Shown: positions 45,491 to 53,849 of the stretch, piece by piece | Layout of the letters: the number at the start of each line of letters is the position of its first letter | How positions within the stretch are numbered: the stretch's first letter is position 1 | NCBI RefSeq assembly: GCF_001904745.1 | Contig: NZ_MRCD01000011.1 | Coordinates: 84,714-148,713 of the forward strand | Direction of reading: 5' to 3' | DNA from: Calothrix sp. HK-06 | Lineage (GTDB): Bacteria; Cyanobacteriota; Cyanobacteriia; Cyanobacteriales; Nostocaceae | Length of the DNA stretch: 64,000 bases | Program-made: the position numbers and the translations under genes | Notes under the pieces: generated by a model | The model's database searches: none | What the model was told of the DNA's origin: nothing | Seen by the model: only the letters and a program-made list of their open reading frames with translations

Positions 45491-46162
45491 ATGGATGACA
45501 TACTTACCTTAGATTTAAGCGATTTTCTGGACGGTGACTTTACAGAGAATCAAAAGAATAAGTACAATGAATTTATTGGAAAATTGCGAGAGAGTTTTAA
45601 TAAAAATTCTCAGGCTAATGGAAATTTTCTTGTGGATGTTGTTAGTAAGCAAGAAAATGCTGTACTTGCTCTAAGAAAAAATGATTTATACTTAGTTGGT
45701 TCTGGTTCTAACAAAGACAACTTAGTATTTCCTAAAAGCGAAAAATCTTTAAGCTACATAAACGAAAGCCTCAACTTTAATAGTCCAGGTCTTTTAACGG
45801 GGCTAAAGGAATTAAGGGAGGGGAAACTTGTAAAAGAAGCAAATGGTCGTTTAGTTATTGGTAATGGTACACGCTTATTTGCTAACTTAATTAGCGAAGC
45901 CGCGCGATTTGGCGTTATCCGGGAAAACTTTGCTCGGCGTCTAGCAACACCTAAAGGAGATATAGATGTTAACAAGTTTCTTTTGTTAGTTCAGGATTGG
46001 GAAAAATTGTATAAGGCAGTTAACAAAGTAAATGGAACTGAACCAGTCAATAAAAAGCTCGTTGGTCTTGGTGATGAATTGGTCGAATATGGTGGTGATG
46101 GAGTCAAATACAATAAATATTGCCAGTGTAAAAATGGCATATTGGGCATCAATTTACCTTAA
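45491..46162 (+). CDS. Ribosome-inactivating protein-like rRNA N-glycosylase (ricin/Shiga A-chain fold)
   Basis: 223 residues, one domain. The RIP active-site signature is clear: LFANLISEAARFGVIRENF gives the catalytic Glu and Arg (E-A-A-R-F, as in ricin E177/R180), about residues 130-148. Upstream DLYLVGSG matches the AYVVGYRAG strand. Downstream DWEKLYKAVNKV matches the SWGRLSTAI helix with the conserved Trp. N-terminal YNEFIGKLRES resembles FIRAVRGRL. These proteins remove one adenine from the sarcin-ricin loop of the large-subunit rRNA and stop translation. No signal peptide and no B chain. It follows the chitinase, and no immunity gene is evident. Confidence 0.82.
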   Translation: MDDILTLDLSDFLDGDFTENQKNKYNEFIGKLRESFNKNSQANGNFLVDVVSKQENAVLALRKNDLYLVGSGSNKDNLVFPKSEKSLSYINESLNFNSPGLLTGLKELREGKLVKEANGRLVIGNGTRLFANLISEAARFGVIRENFARRLATPKGDIDVNKFLLLVQDWEKLYKAVNKVNGTEPVNKKLVGLGDELVEYGGDGVKYNKYCQCKNGILGINLP

Positions 46163-47144
46163 ACTTATCTAATAAGCAAGTACCAGGGAAAATACAATAC
46201 ATTTGACCCTGGTACTTTGTCTTTAAGGTTTATCGTATCTGGCGCTTTTACGGCACCAGTCGAACCAAAGCTACAGGGAGACGCCAATAGACTGTTTTTA
46301 TTTTACGAGTTCGAGCAAACCAGACATTTCTAATACTGTTTCGCTCCAAGTTGCGCTTTAAGAGGCAACTTTTAAGTAACTGGACGAAATTAATTATACA
46401 AATAGGTGGCAAAATAATTTGTAGTTATAAATTTAAATTAGTTTTTAGAACTACATTTATCAAGTTAACGCATCTCAGATTTTAAGATATGTTTATTTTA
46501 TACAAAATGCTCAACTTAATTAAGTACGACCTACGCGCTTAAAATAGTTACTGGAGCTACCGCCATGCTAAATGCGTAGTTGTTGATGGAACGACTATTT
46601 GTAACTTCCGTTTATTTAAGGAAACTGTAAATATACTGCTCAGAACAAATCATGTAATATTAAGTATCGCCAAAAGGAATACTCGGGCTTTGTTCAGCGA
46701 ACATACCTCCCTTATCACCCCAACAATTCCAACCCGCGCGAGATAGTCGCGCAAACATCTCTAGCTTACTCATATTTGGGCAAAGCTTAGACACTAAAGC
46801 GTAAAATTCGCTGCTGTTTACGACTCTGTTCACATCGAGGCACCTTTATAATACTTGACTCATTATTGGGCATCATAAAATAATATGGCCTCCCCCACCA
46901 CCAAACGGAACGCGCACAGCAGCATCAGCTTAATGACAATATAAAAGGTGATAGAAATCAAAAAGCCCAAATTTAGACACGTGCGTTAAAAAAAAATACA
47001 CTGGTGCCTAAAGGAGCAGGAGCTGCAGATACTAAGTGGCACAGATACCTACTAGTTAATAGCTAATTTACATAATTATACAAAGTACTTTTACTTCCAT
47101 TAAAAAATTAGATTAGTATTGCTTTAATTTAAGTTAAATTCGTC
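46163..47144. other. Gene-free region with a methyltransferase remnant
   Basis: About 1 kb of AT-rich sequence. It contains the MT-A70 fragment (46683-46870) and an inverted repeat near 46423-46456 (GTAGTTATAAA...TTTTTAGAACTAC) that resembles the palindrome at 49247-49281. Nothing else coding. Confidence 0.5.
46683..46870 (-). pseudogene. MT-A70 methyltransferase C-terminal fragment, frameshifted
   Basis: Aligns with the last about 60 residues of the intact gene 48450-49238: MSKLEMFARLSRAGWNCWGD against MSKLEMFARQSRADWDCWGD. An upstream NESSIIKVPR-type portion is in another frame. A second, decayed copy about 2 kb from the intact one. Confidence 0.8.
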
Positions 47145-48275
47145 TTAAAGATTATAGATTTTGGCAAATATATCAACACTAGTAACACCAAGTTTTTCTA
47201 GAGCTAATCCAGCTTTATACTGAACATCATCATTTGCATATTTCAATGCTTGAACAAGAGATACTATGACATCAGGGTTATTTGCTCCAATATCACCTAA
47301 TATTGTAGCAGCAGCAGAACGGACATTGTTACTAATATGACTTTCTAAAGCATTTATGAGTTGGGGAATAGCTTTTGAACCAATAGATTTTAAGCAATTC
47401 GCCGCATTAGAACTAAATTTACTTTTTTCTGTTAAATTCAACAATACTGGAACTGCCTGTTCGAGTTCAATATTTTTTTGTGCTAATGTTGTAGCTGCAT
47501 AATAACGTACCGATATTTCATTAGCATTTAGAGATTGTAAAAGTTGATTTACTATTTCTTGTGTTAATGTGTTTGGTTCAACCCCTGAAGATGGTTTAGG
47601 TTTTCCCCTTCTTTGGAGCAACTGTTCAAATTTATAATCAAAATCAATGCAGTATTCAACTAATGCATATGTAAAATCAAGAATATCTTTGGCATCTTCT
47701 TTAGAAAAATGTATAGAACTATGTACAGCTTCATTTCCAAAATGTTTTAAAGCTTTAGCCCATTCGTATAGTTTGTTATCAATAATTTCTTTACCTCGCA
47801 TTTTTGCAAGTTTTCCATCAAGTGTATGAGGTTGTTCAATTTCAAAATATAAGCATAACATTTCCATTGTTTTTCTACACATGACTACACTGGATGTGTA
47901 AAGTTCTGCTTTAAAACAAGTATTAGCTTCTCTATATGTATCTCTAATATCTTGAGCTTTACTCGATGTATCAGCAAAATCTTGAGACATGGGATATAAA
48001 TATACAGTTTCTAAGAGTTCCCAATCAGGCTTATCGAATTGCATATCAGTATATTTGTCCCAATCATGTGAGATCTGGATAATATTTATTTCTTGGCAGT
48101 TAGTACATAACAAAGTTAGTATTTTATACTCAATCCAGGCTTCGTATCCAGTATCTTTATCAAATTTTGTATTTTTTCTATGCTCTCCCTCAGCAAGAAT
48201 TATCATTAACGTTTTATTACCACAATGTCCACAGCGAATTGTACATTTAGTAAATTGATTTTTGTGCTCAGTCAT
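47145..48275 (-). CDS. Zinc-ribbon, DUF4145 and HEAT-repeat protein
   Basis: 376 residues. N-terminal zinc ribbon: CTIRCGHCGN...LLCTNCQE (two Cys pairs). Residues about 105-215 are DUF4145-like: SSVVMCRKTMEMLCLYFEI, KHFGNEAVHS and AKDILDFTYALVEYCI. The C-terminal about 130 residues are HEAT repeats (VRYYAATTLAQKNIE, VRSAAATILGDIGANN, VQYKAGLALEKLG). DUF4145 domains are frequent in restriction and defence loci. Adjacent to the MT-A70 methyltransferase on the same strand. Confidence 0.8.
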   Translation of the reverse strand: MTEHKNQFTKCTIRCGHCGNKTLMIILAEGEHRKNTKFDKDTGYEAWIEYKILTLLCTNCQEINIIQISHDWDKYTDMQFDKPDWELLETVYLYPMSQDFADTSSKAQDIRDTYREANTCFKAELYTSSVVMCRKTMEMLCLYFEIEQPHTLDGKLAKMRGKEIIDNKLYEWAKALKHFGNEAVHSSIHFSKEDAKDILDFTYALVEYCIDFDYKFEQLLQRRGKPKPSSGVEPNTLTQEIVNQLLQSLNANEISVRYYAATTLAQKNIELEQAVPVLLNLTEKSKFSSNAANCLKSIGSKAIPQLINALESHISNNVRSAAATILGDIGANNPDVIVSLVQALKYANDDVQYKAGLALEKLGVTSVDIFAKIYNL

Positions 48276-48449
48276 AAGGCATCTGCTGTATATATATTTT
48301 TTATATTACTCCTACCAAAGGTATAAATCATACTAACTAAAATGGCAAGTATACGTTTACTGACTACAATGCAAGTGAGCAACGCAACTTTGCATTTTTT
48401 ATTGGCAAATCACAAATCTTGTGATAAAAATATTATTAGAAGAAATGCT

Positions 48450-49238
48450 CTAGCTTTGTTCACTAAACATACCTACCTCATCACCCCAACAATCCCAATC
48501 CGCACGAGATTGTCGTGCGAACATCTCCAGCTTGCTCATGCTTGGGCAAAGCTTAGACACTAAAGCATAGAATTCGTCAGGCTTACGGCTGTGTTCGCGT
48601 CGAGGCGCCTTTATAATAGTTGGCTCATTACTTAGTGTTTTTGTATTAGAGAAAGCTTTAACTTTTCCCCTTGTTGCCAAAATACAATGCTCCGTAGCGT
48701 TTCTCAACCAATGTCCCGTACCAATACGAGTGGCGCCGTTTTTACTTATCTTCTCCCAAGTTAGGATAGTTTTTTGCTCGAATCCCCAATGCTTAATGCA
48801 TTCTGCCGCTTCAATTAAATGGTTGTTGGTAAACCAAAGCCAAAGGACACAGCCAGCACGTTCGGCTAATTCAGGTATAGGTAACTTCAGAATTTCCTCT
48901 AATTTCATTGGTTTGTAGGGAATGCGATTTCTATGGGTTTCATCATCATTACGCATGGAGTAATACCAGGGTGGGTCTAAAACAATACATTGGTAGGCTT
49001 TTTCTGGAAATGGTATTTTAACGTTGTTGAGCAAGCCTTCTAGTTTTGCTAGACGAGTTAAGTAAGCTTGTTTATCAGTTTCAGCAACATTTCGTAAACG
49101 CCCTATTTGCAGCACAGCATCTTCGTAGGCGCCGAGGTATTGCAAAATCTCATGCCTTGGTTTTCCGTCAACTCTCACACTTTTGACGAGGGAATAGTAT
49201 TGGCGCCCCTCGATTGTCTTTTTAGCTATGAATGGCAT
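48450..49238 (-). CDS. MT-A70 family adenine-N6 methyltransferase
   Basis: About 262 residues from ATG 49238 (MPFIAKKTIEGRQYY); the frame is open to 49340 but the added 34 residues run through an inverted repeat. The catalytic DPPWYYSMRND (D-P-P-W) is typical of MT-A70, and the SAM/target part LWFTNNHLIEAAE, GTGHWLRNATEHCILATRG follows. It would methylate adenine N6 in DNA (or RNA), probably as protection or an orphan methylase of the CAST cargo. A C-terminal fragment of a relative lies at 46683-46870. Confidence 0.88.
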   Translation of the reverse strand: MPFIAKKTIEGRQYYSLVKSVRVDGKPRHEILQYLGAYEDAVLQIGRLRNVAETDKQAYLTRLAKLEGLLNNVKIPFPEKAYQCIVLDPPWYYSMRNDDETHRNRIPYKPMKLEEILKLPIPELAERAGCVLWLWFTNNHLIEAAECIKHWGFEQKTILTWEKISKNGATRIGTGHWLRNATEHCILATRGKVKAFSNTKTLSNEPTIIKAPRREHSRKPDEFYALVSKLCPSMSKLEMFARQSRADWDCWGDEVGMFSEQS

Positions 49239-49246
49239 GGCAACTG

Positions 49247-49281
49247 TAGTTCTAAATTTACACCTAATTTTAGAACTACAG
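49247..49281. promoter_or_regulatory. Inverted repeat at the MT-A70 gene start
   Basis: GTAGTTCTAAA and TTTTAGAACTAC flank an about 11-bp centre just upstream of ATG 49238. A related palindrome lies at 46423-46456. Could be an operator or part of a small repeat. Confidence 0.5.
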
Positions 49282-49318
49282 TAGCCATAATAATGATGTA
49301 GGAGTAAAAATGTACACA

Positions 49319-49370
49319 AATATTCAAGGACTAAAAGCAATTACTTATAAGCTTTTAGTCCTTGAATATT
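49319..49370. terminator. Perfect 20-bp hairpin
   Basis: Arms AATATTCAAGGACTAAAAGC and its exact complement, 12-base loop, then TTTTTTATATAG on the plus strand. It lies between the MT-A70 gene and the tnsB remnant. Could be a terminator or a small inverted-repeat element. Confidence 0.65.
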
Positions 49371-49480
49371 TTTTATATAGTCGGATTTTTTATACCGACC
49401 TACTGAACTTACTTTTTCCAATGGCGCCTATAGTAACCCCCTACAAACAGTAACAAAGATTCTGCCAACGCATTGTAAAG

Positions 49481-50128
49481 CTATAAATATGCATCAAACT
49501 CGCGCTCGCTTACCAAAGTTGGGGGATGCCGTAAATCAGCTTGCCAACGCTGAAATCTTGTTTGATTTCCGCTTGGTACATCAATTGTTTGGTTATAATC
49601 ATCAGCGATGTAGGACACTAATAAACGGTGGAATTCTTCAGTTGTCCAACATGGTTCTTTCTTTGCACTTTCAAAAAGCTGCTGTATGTTTGAGTCTAAA
49701 TAACCAATGCGATGTGCCAAAAAATCTCTATCAATGATACGAAAAGCCCTCTCTATACTACTCCCTTCACAAGGAAAATTATGCCAATTTAACGTAATTC
49801 CAAGACAATTACAAATATTTTTTAACTGTTTTGAGGAGACGAAACCTCTATCCATAAGAAGATTTTTAGGGGTGCCATAAGTATTCCAATCGGAATGCAA
49901 TTTAAATTGAAGTTTATAATTTTTTGGTAACACTGCATGGCGTAATGCTAAAACATTAACCTCATGACTCGGAGCATCATCATAACCGATATGCAAACCC
50001 ATGATGCAGCGAGAGTAACTATCTATTATTAGAGTTAGCAAAGGACGGGCTTTCATACCATATTTATTAATTAGCATTATATCTAATTTTGCATGGTCAC
50101 AAACCCAAGTACTATTACTGAATACCAT
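49481..50128 (-). pseudogene. tnsB: TnsB-like transposase, core fragment (second tnsB)
   Basis: 215 residues covering only the RNase H core: WVCDHAKLDIMLINKYG (first Asp), LMDRGFVSSK (second Asp), CEGSSIERAFRIID (Glu), and YNQTIDVPSGNQTRFQRWQ. It parallels residues about 195-400 of the intact TnsB but clearly differs, so it came from another Tn7-like or CAST element. N-terminal DNA-binding domains and C-terminal tail are absent. Confidence 0.85.
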
Positions 50129-50301
50129 AAATTCACCCTAACTCGCTTTTTACTAATTGTCTGTTTATCCATCATAAACTGATGGTAATTTTTGACATGT
50201 TCATTTTTCTAATTTACAATTGTTTTGTAAAAAGCTATCAGATGTTAATGTTAAATTTTGTTTCAATTTGGTAATCGTGCCAACAAAATTTAGATTAAAA
50301 A

Positions 50302-50742
50302 TCAAACATTGACCTTTCCACAAATAACATCCAGCCAAACTGGTATTACAAGTTTACCTTGCTCTAAGAGTATGATTGCTTTTTCTTTATCGAACTCAAC
50401 AAGGCTAAATTTCTGGGATATTTTATTTTTAACGCTATTCCCTATATCAAGCTGGACTAACATAAAACGCTTATTATAATTAGATTTCAAGGCATCTGAT
50501 TCTTTATCTCTCAGGGAAGCTAGAGTTTGGCTCGCCACATCAAAATTCAACCCGCAAGACAAAAGATGTACCATCACTGCTAGCTCGAATAAATTCCTTT
50601 TTGAGTAATAAATACTACGTCCAGTTCCTGCGTCACTGATAACAGGAATAATTATTCCCTTCTCGCGCCAGTACTGGAGCTGGCGCAGGGTACAGCCTGT
50701 TATTTGAGCCGCTTGTTTACTAGTAAAAAATGTGTCTTGCAT
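50302..50742 (-). CDS. cvkR: MerR-type regulator, CvkR-like (Cas V-K repressor)
   Basis: 146 residues. The MerR N-terminal HTH reads FFTSKQAAQITGCTLRQLQYWREKGIIIP, and a helical rest follows (NLFELAVMVHLLSCGLNFDVA). It is divergent from cas12k with about 70 bp between start codons. In studied V-K systems such a MerR-type CvkR represses cas12k and tracrRNA. The promoter gap contains TTTTATAAAACA (50764-50775), which also lies upstream of tnsB (23453-23464). Confidence 0.88.
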   Translation of the reverse strand: MQDTFFTSKQAAQITGCTLRQLQYWREKGIIIPVISDAGTGRSIYYSKRNLFELAVMVHLLSCGLNFDVASQTLASLRDKESDALKSNYNKRFMLVQLDIGNSVKNKISQKFSLVEFDKEKAIILLEQGKLVIPVWLDVICGKVNV

Positions 50743-50815
50743 GAAATTATTTTACATACAGACTTTTATAAAACATTTATGTTATTATTAAACAAAATTG
50801 TACAAAGGCTATCCT

Positions 50816-52957
50816 ATGAGCCAAATTACGATTCAATGCCGTTTAGTAGCCAGTGCCTCTACTCGCCAAAAGTTATGGAAACTGATGGCTGAACTCAACA
50901 CCCCATTGATAAATGAATTGTTAATACTGGTGTATCAGCATCCAGATTTTGAAGCTTGGCGGCATAAAGGCGCCATTCCTGTAGGGACAATCAAGCAGTT
51001 ATGCGAGCCGCTAAAAACGGATGCTCGTTTTGTTGGACAACCAGGACGGTTTTTTGCGAGTGCGATTGCAACAGTGAGCTATATTTACAAATCTTGGATA
51101 AAAATTCAAAAGCGCTTGCAGTTACAAATTGATGGAAAAACTCGTTGGCTAGAGATGCTTAACAGCGACACAGAATTGGTAGAAATGGCTGGGGTAGCTT
51201 TAGATACGCTACGTGCGACAGCAACTGAACTTTTAAATCAATTGAACCCTCAGCCTAAGACTGAGGAAAGTCCTAACAAGAAAGGAAAGAAGACGAAGAA
51301 GACTCAACAATCACAAGGGGAACGGAGTCTGTCTAAAATTTTATTTGACACATACGGCGATACAGAAGATATTCAGACTCGTTGCGCTATCAGCTACTTA
51401 CTCAAAAATGGTTGTAAAATACGAAGTCAAGAAGAAGACTCGAAAAAATTTGCTAAACGGCGCCGTAAAGTAGAAATTCAAATTCAAAGGCTGACAGACC
51501 AGCTTGCGTCAAGAGTTCCTAAAGGTAGAGATTTGACTGCTGCCAAATGGCTGGAGGCGCTGTCTATAGCGGCTTGTAAAGTTCCGGAAAACGAAGCCGA
51601 AGCAAAATCTTGGCAAAACGCTCTTCTAAGGCAGTCTAGCTCCCTGCCTTTTTCTGTTGCTTATGAAACTAGCGAAGACATGGCTTGGTTTAGCAAATTA
51701 AAGCTTAACCATATATCAATAAAGCTGTGGAATATACCGCTTTATATTGATTATTTAGTAGTTGCCTTATTTGTACGTGATTCTCTTAAAAATGAAATGC
51801 TTTGGTTTAAAAATTTAAAAATAAATAATAGTGATGTACTAATGCAACTTTGGTTTACTCAACTTAATATAAATTGCTTGGCTGGCATTTTATTTTTAAA
51901 CGGTATACTAAAAAAATATAAAAAACGTATTTGTGTACATTTTAATGGATTAAGCGATTGTACTTTTGAAATTTATTGTGACTCTCGCCATCTTCATTGG
52001 TTTAAACGTTTCTTAGAAGACCAACAAATCAAGAAAAACAGTAAAAATCAGTATTCTAGCAGTTTATTTACTCTTCGTAGTGGGCGTATCGCTTGGCAAT
52101 CTGCTGAAGGCAAGGGGAAACCTTGGAACATAAATCATTTAACGCTCTCCTGTACAGTTGATACTCGTTTATGGACTGCTGAAGGAAGCCAATTAGTTGC
52201 TGAAGAAAAAGCTCTTGAAATAACTAAAAGTATTACTAGAACAAAGGAAAAGGAGACAAAAGAAAAAATCAAGTTAAACGACAATCAGCTTGCTTACATC
52301 AAACGTAAAGATGCAACTCTGACACGCATCAGTAATCCCTTTCCACGTCCTAGCCAACCTTTATACAAGGGGCAATCGCATATTTTAGTTGGCGTAAGCC
52401 TTGGCTTAGAAAAGCCTGCAACATTAGCTGTACTTAATGCCGTTACAGGAAAAATAATTGCTTACCGTAGTATCAAACAGCTACTTGGTGAAAATTATAA
52501 ACTACTTAATCGGCAGCGATATCAAAAGCAAGTGTTATCTCATCAACGCAAAATAGCTCAAACACTTGCTGCACCAAATCAGTTTGGAGACTCTGAGTTA
52601 GGGGAATATATCGACAGGTTACTAGCAAAGGAAATTATAGCTTTGGCTCAAAAATTTAATGCTGGCAGTATTGTAGTACCCAACTTAGATAACATGCGCG
52701 AACAGGTCAACAGCGAAATTCAAGCCAAAGCAGAAGAAAAATGTCCTGAATCTATAGAAGCTCAAAAAAAATACGCTTCATCTTATCGGCGTAGTGTCAA
52801 CCAGTGGAGCTACAGAAGATTAATAGATTGCATTACAAATCAAGCTGCAAAAGCTGGGATTGTCATTGAAGAAAAAAAACAACCTATTCGGGGAAGTCCA
52901 CAAGATAAGGCAAAGGAATTAGCATTAAGTGCTTATCACGCGCGTAAGAAATCTTAA
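50816..52957 (+). CDS. cas12k: CAST effector Cas12k (C2c5)
   Basis: 713 residues from ATG 50816 (MSQITIQCRLVAS); the frame extends to 50798. Clear Cas12k: WLEMLNSDTELVE, PWNINHLTLSCTVDTRLW, RPSQPLYKGQSHILVGVSLG, LLNRQRYQKQ and KQPIRGSPQDKAKELALSAY. The RuvC site is degenerate (VGVSLG in place of an Asp), as expected of this nuclease-dead effector. It is longer than usual (about 600-670) because of an in-frame insert of about 65-70 residues after SEDMAWFSK (about 51690-51905). It binds tracrRNA-crRNA and directs transposition. Confidence 0.95.
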   Translation: MSQITIQCRLVASASTRQKLWKLMAELNTPLINELLILVYQHPDFEAWRHKGAIPVGTIKQLCEPLKTDARFVGQPGRFFASAIATVSYIYKSWIKIQKRLQLQIDGKTRWLEMLNSDTELVEMAGVALDTLRATATELLNQLNPQPKTEESPNKKGKKTKKTQQSQGERSLSKILFDTYGDTEDIQTRCAISYLLKNGCKIRSQEEDSKKFAKRRRKVEIQIQRLTDQLASRVPKGRDLTAAKWLEALSIAACKVPENEAEAKSWQNALLRQSSSLPFSVAYETSEDMAWFSKLKLNHISIKLWNIPLYIDYLVVALFVRDSLKNEMLWFKNLKINNSDVLMQLWFTQLNINCLAGILFLNGILKKYKKRICVHFNGLSDCTFEIYCDSRHLHWFKRFLEDQQIKKNSKNQYSSSLFTLRSGRIAWQSAEGKGKPWNINHLTLSCTVDTRLWTAEGSQLVAEEKALEITKSITRTKEKETKEKIKLNDNQLAYIKRKDATLTRISNPFPRPSQPLYKGQSHILVGVSLGLEKPATLAVLNAVTGKIIAYRSIKQLLGENYKLLNRQRYQKQVLSHQRKIAQTLAAPNQFGDSELGEYIDRLLAKEIIALAQKFNAGSIVVPNLDNMREQVNSEIQAKAEEKCPESIEAQKKYASSYRRSVNQWSYRRLIDCITNQAAKAGIVIEEKKQPIRGSPQDKAKELALSAYHARKKS

Positions 52958-52980
52958 TTTAAAAAACCGAACCTTGAAAA

Positions 52981-52986
52981 TATAAT
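52981..52986 (+). promoter_or_regulatory. Putative tracrRNA -10 box TATAAT
   Basis: Consensus TATAAT five bases before the expected tracrRNA 5' region (about 52991). A clear -35 box is not seen. In the family this promoter is a target of CvkR. Confidence 0.5.
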
Positions 52987-52990
52987 AGTC

Positions 52991-53214
52991 ATTAACAGCG
53001 CCGCAGTTCATGCGCCTTACGGCGCCTCTGTGCTGTGCAAAATGTGGGTTAGTTTGACTGTTGTCAGACAGTCTTGCTTTCTGACCCTGGTAGCTGCCCA
53101 CCTTGAAGCTGCTATCCCTTGTGGATAGGAATCAGGTGCGCCCCCAGTAATAGAGGTGCGGGTTTACCGCAGTGGTGGCTACCGAATCACCTCCGAGCAA
53201 GGAGGAACCCACCT
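52991..53214 (+). ncRNA. V-K CAST tracrRNA
   Basis: Resembles known V-K tracrRNAs closely by eye: ATTAACAGCGCCGCAGTTCA start, TTAGTTTGACTG stem, CTTGCTTTCTGACCCTGGTA, GTGGCTACCGAATCACC, and the anti-repeat AACCCACC, which pairs with the repeat end GGCGGGTT with one mismatch. Located between cas12k and the array, as usual. Ends are approximate. Confidence 0.9.
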
Positions 53215-53415
53215 TAATTTTTATTTTTGGCAAAGCAAAGCGGGAGCTATTTTACCGGGACTGGCGCCAAAACTTTAAACTCCTTATTTAACAAAGCTTT
53301 TGGATAAGGCACTGTCAGTTGATTTATTTTTTTAGTTTTAACTAACAAGCGATTTTGTCTGCCATGCCAAATTTGCTTCTCAGAATCTTGATAAGTAAGG
53401 AGTCTGAAGCATGGA

Positions 53416-53669
53416 GTTTCAGCGTCCATCTCAGCTTGAGGCGGGTTGAAAGTAGAATCTTGGAATGAATATTTAAGCGGGATAATAGTTTCAGCGTCCA
53501 TCTCAGCTTGAGGCGGGTTGAAAGAAGAGATAGCTTGGTTGGTTTGTCGTTACATCAGTGTTTCAACGTCCATCTCAGCTTAAGGCGGGTTGAAAGCAGT
53601 CATTCAACAACTCCTCGCGGGCACTTGCCCTCGTTTCAACGTCCATCTCAGCTTGAGACGGGTTGAAAG
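53416..53669 (+). CRISPR. V-K CRISPR array: four 37-bp repeats, three spacers
   Basis: Repeats at 53416-53452, 53488-53524, 53560-53596 and 53633-53669 begin GTTTCARCGTCCATCTCAG and end GGGTTGAAAG. Repeats 1 and 2 are identical; 3 and 4 have AACGTCC, and each has one or two further changes (3: TTAAGG; 4: GAGACG). Spacers are 35, 35 and 36 bp. No spacer matches the DNA left of the element by eye. The DNA after repeat 4 could be a leaderless last spacer; no clear degenerate extra repeat follows. Confidence 0.95.
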
Positions 53670-53787
53670 ATTAGATACCCCAAGTAAGGATCTCCTCCCT
53701 TCTTTGTTTCTATTTTATTAAATAAGGTTTAATTATTTAAAATGAATATTTGATACTTGTAGTAATGGTTAATGTTATCGGTATTAA

Positions 53788-53809
53788 CCACAGTGCTATT
53801 CTACTGTGG
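53788..53809. terminator. Hairpin downstream of the array
   Basis: CCACAGT and ACTGTGG separated by 8 bases. A neighbouring GGTTAAT...ATTAACC pair (53767-53790) overlaps it. Probable end of the crRNA precursor or part of the right end. Confidence 0.5.
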
Positions 53810-53849
53810 AAACTGGTCAGTTATTTTTGCCAGCCTGCACTAGCTCCGG

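Noticed and set aside
53670..53760. Degenerate extra CRISPR repeat with a homing spacer
   Set aside because: No repeat-like sequence found after 53669 by eye, although such delocalised units exist in other V-K CASTs.
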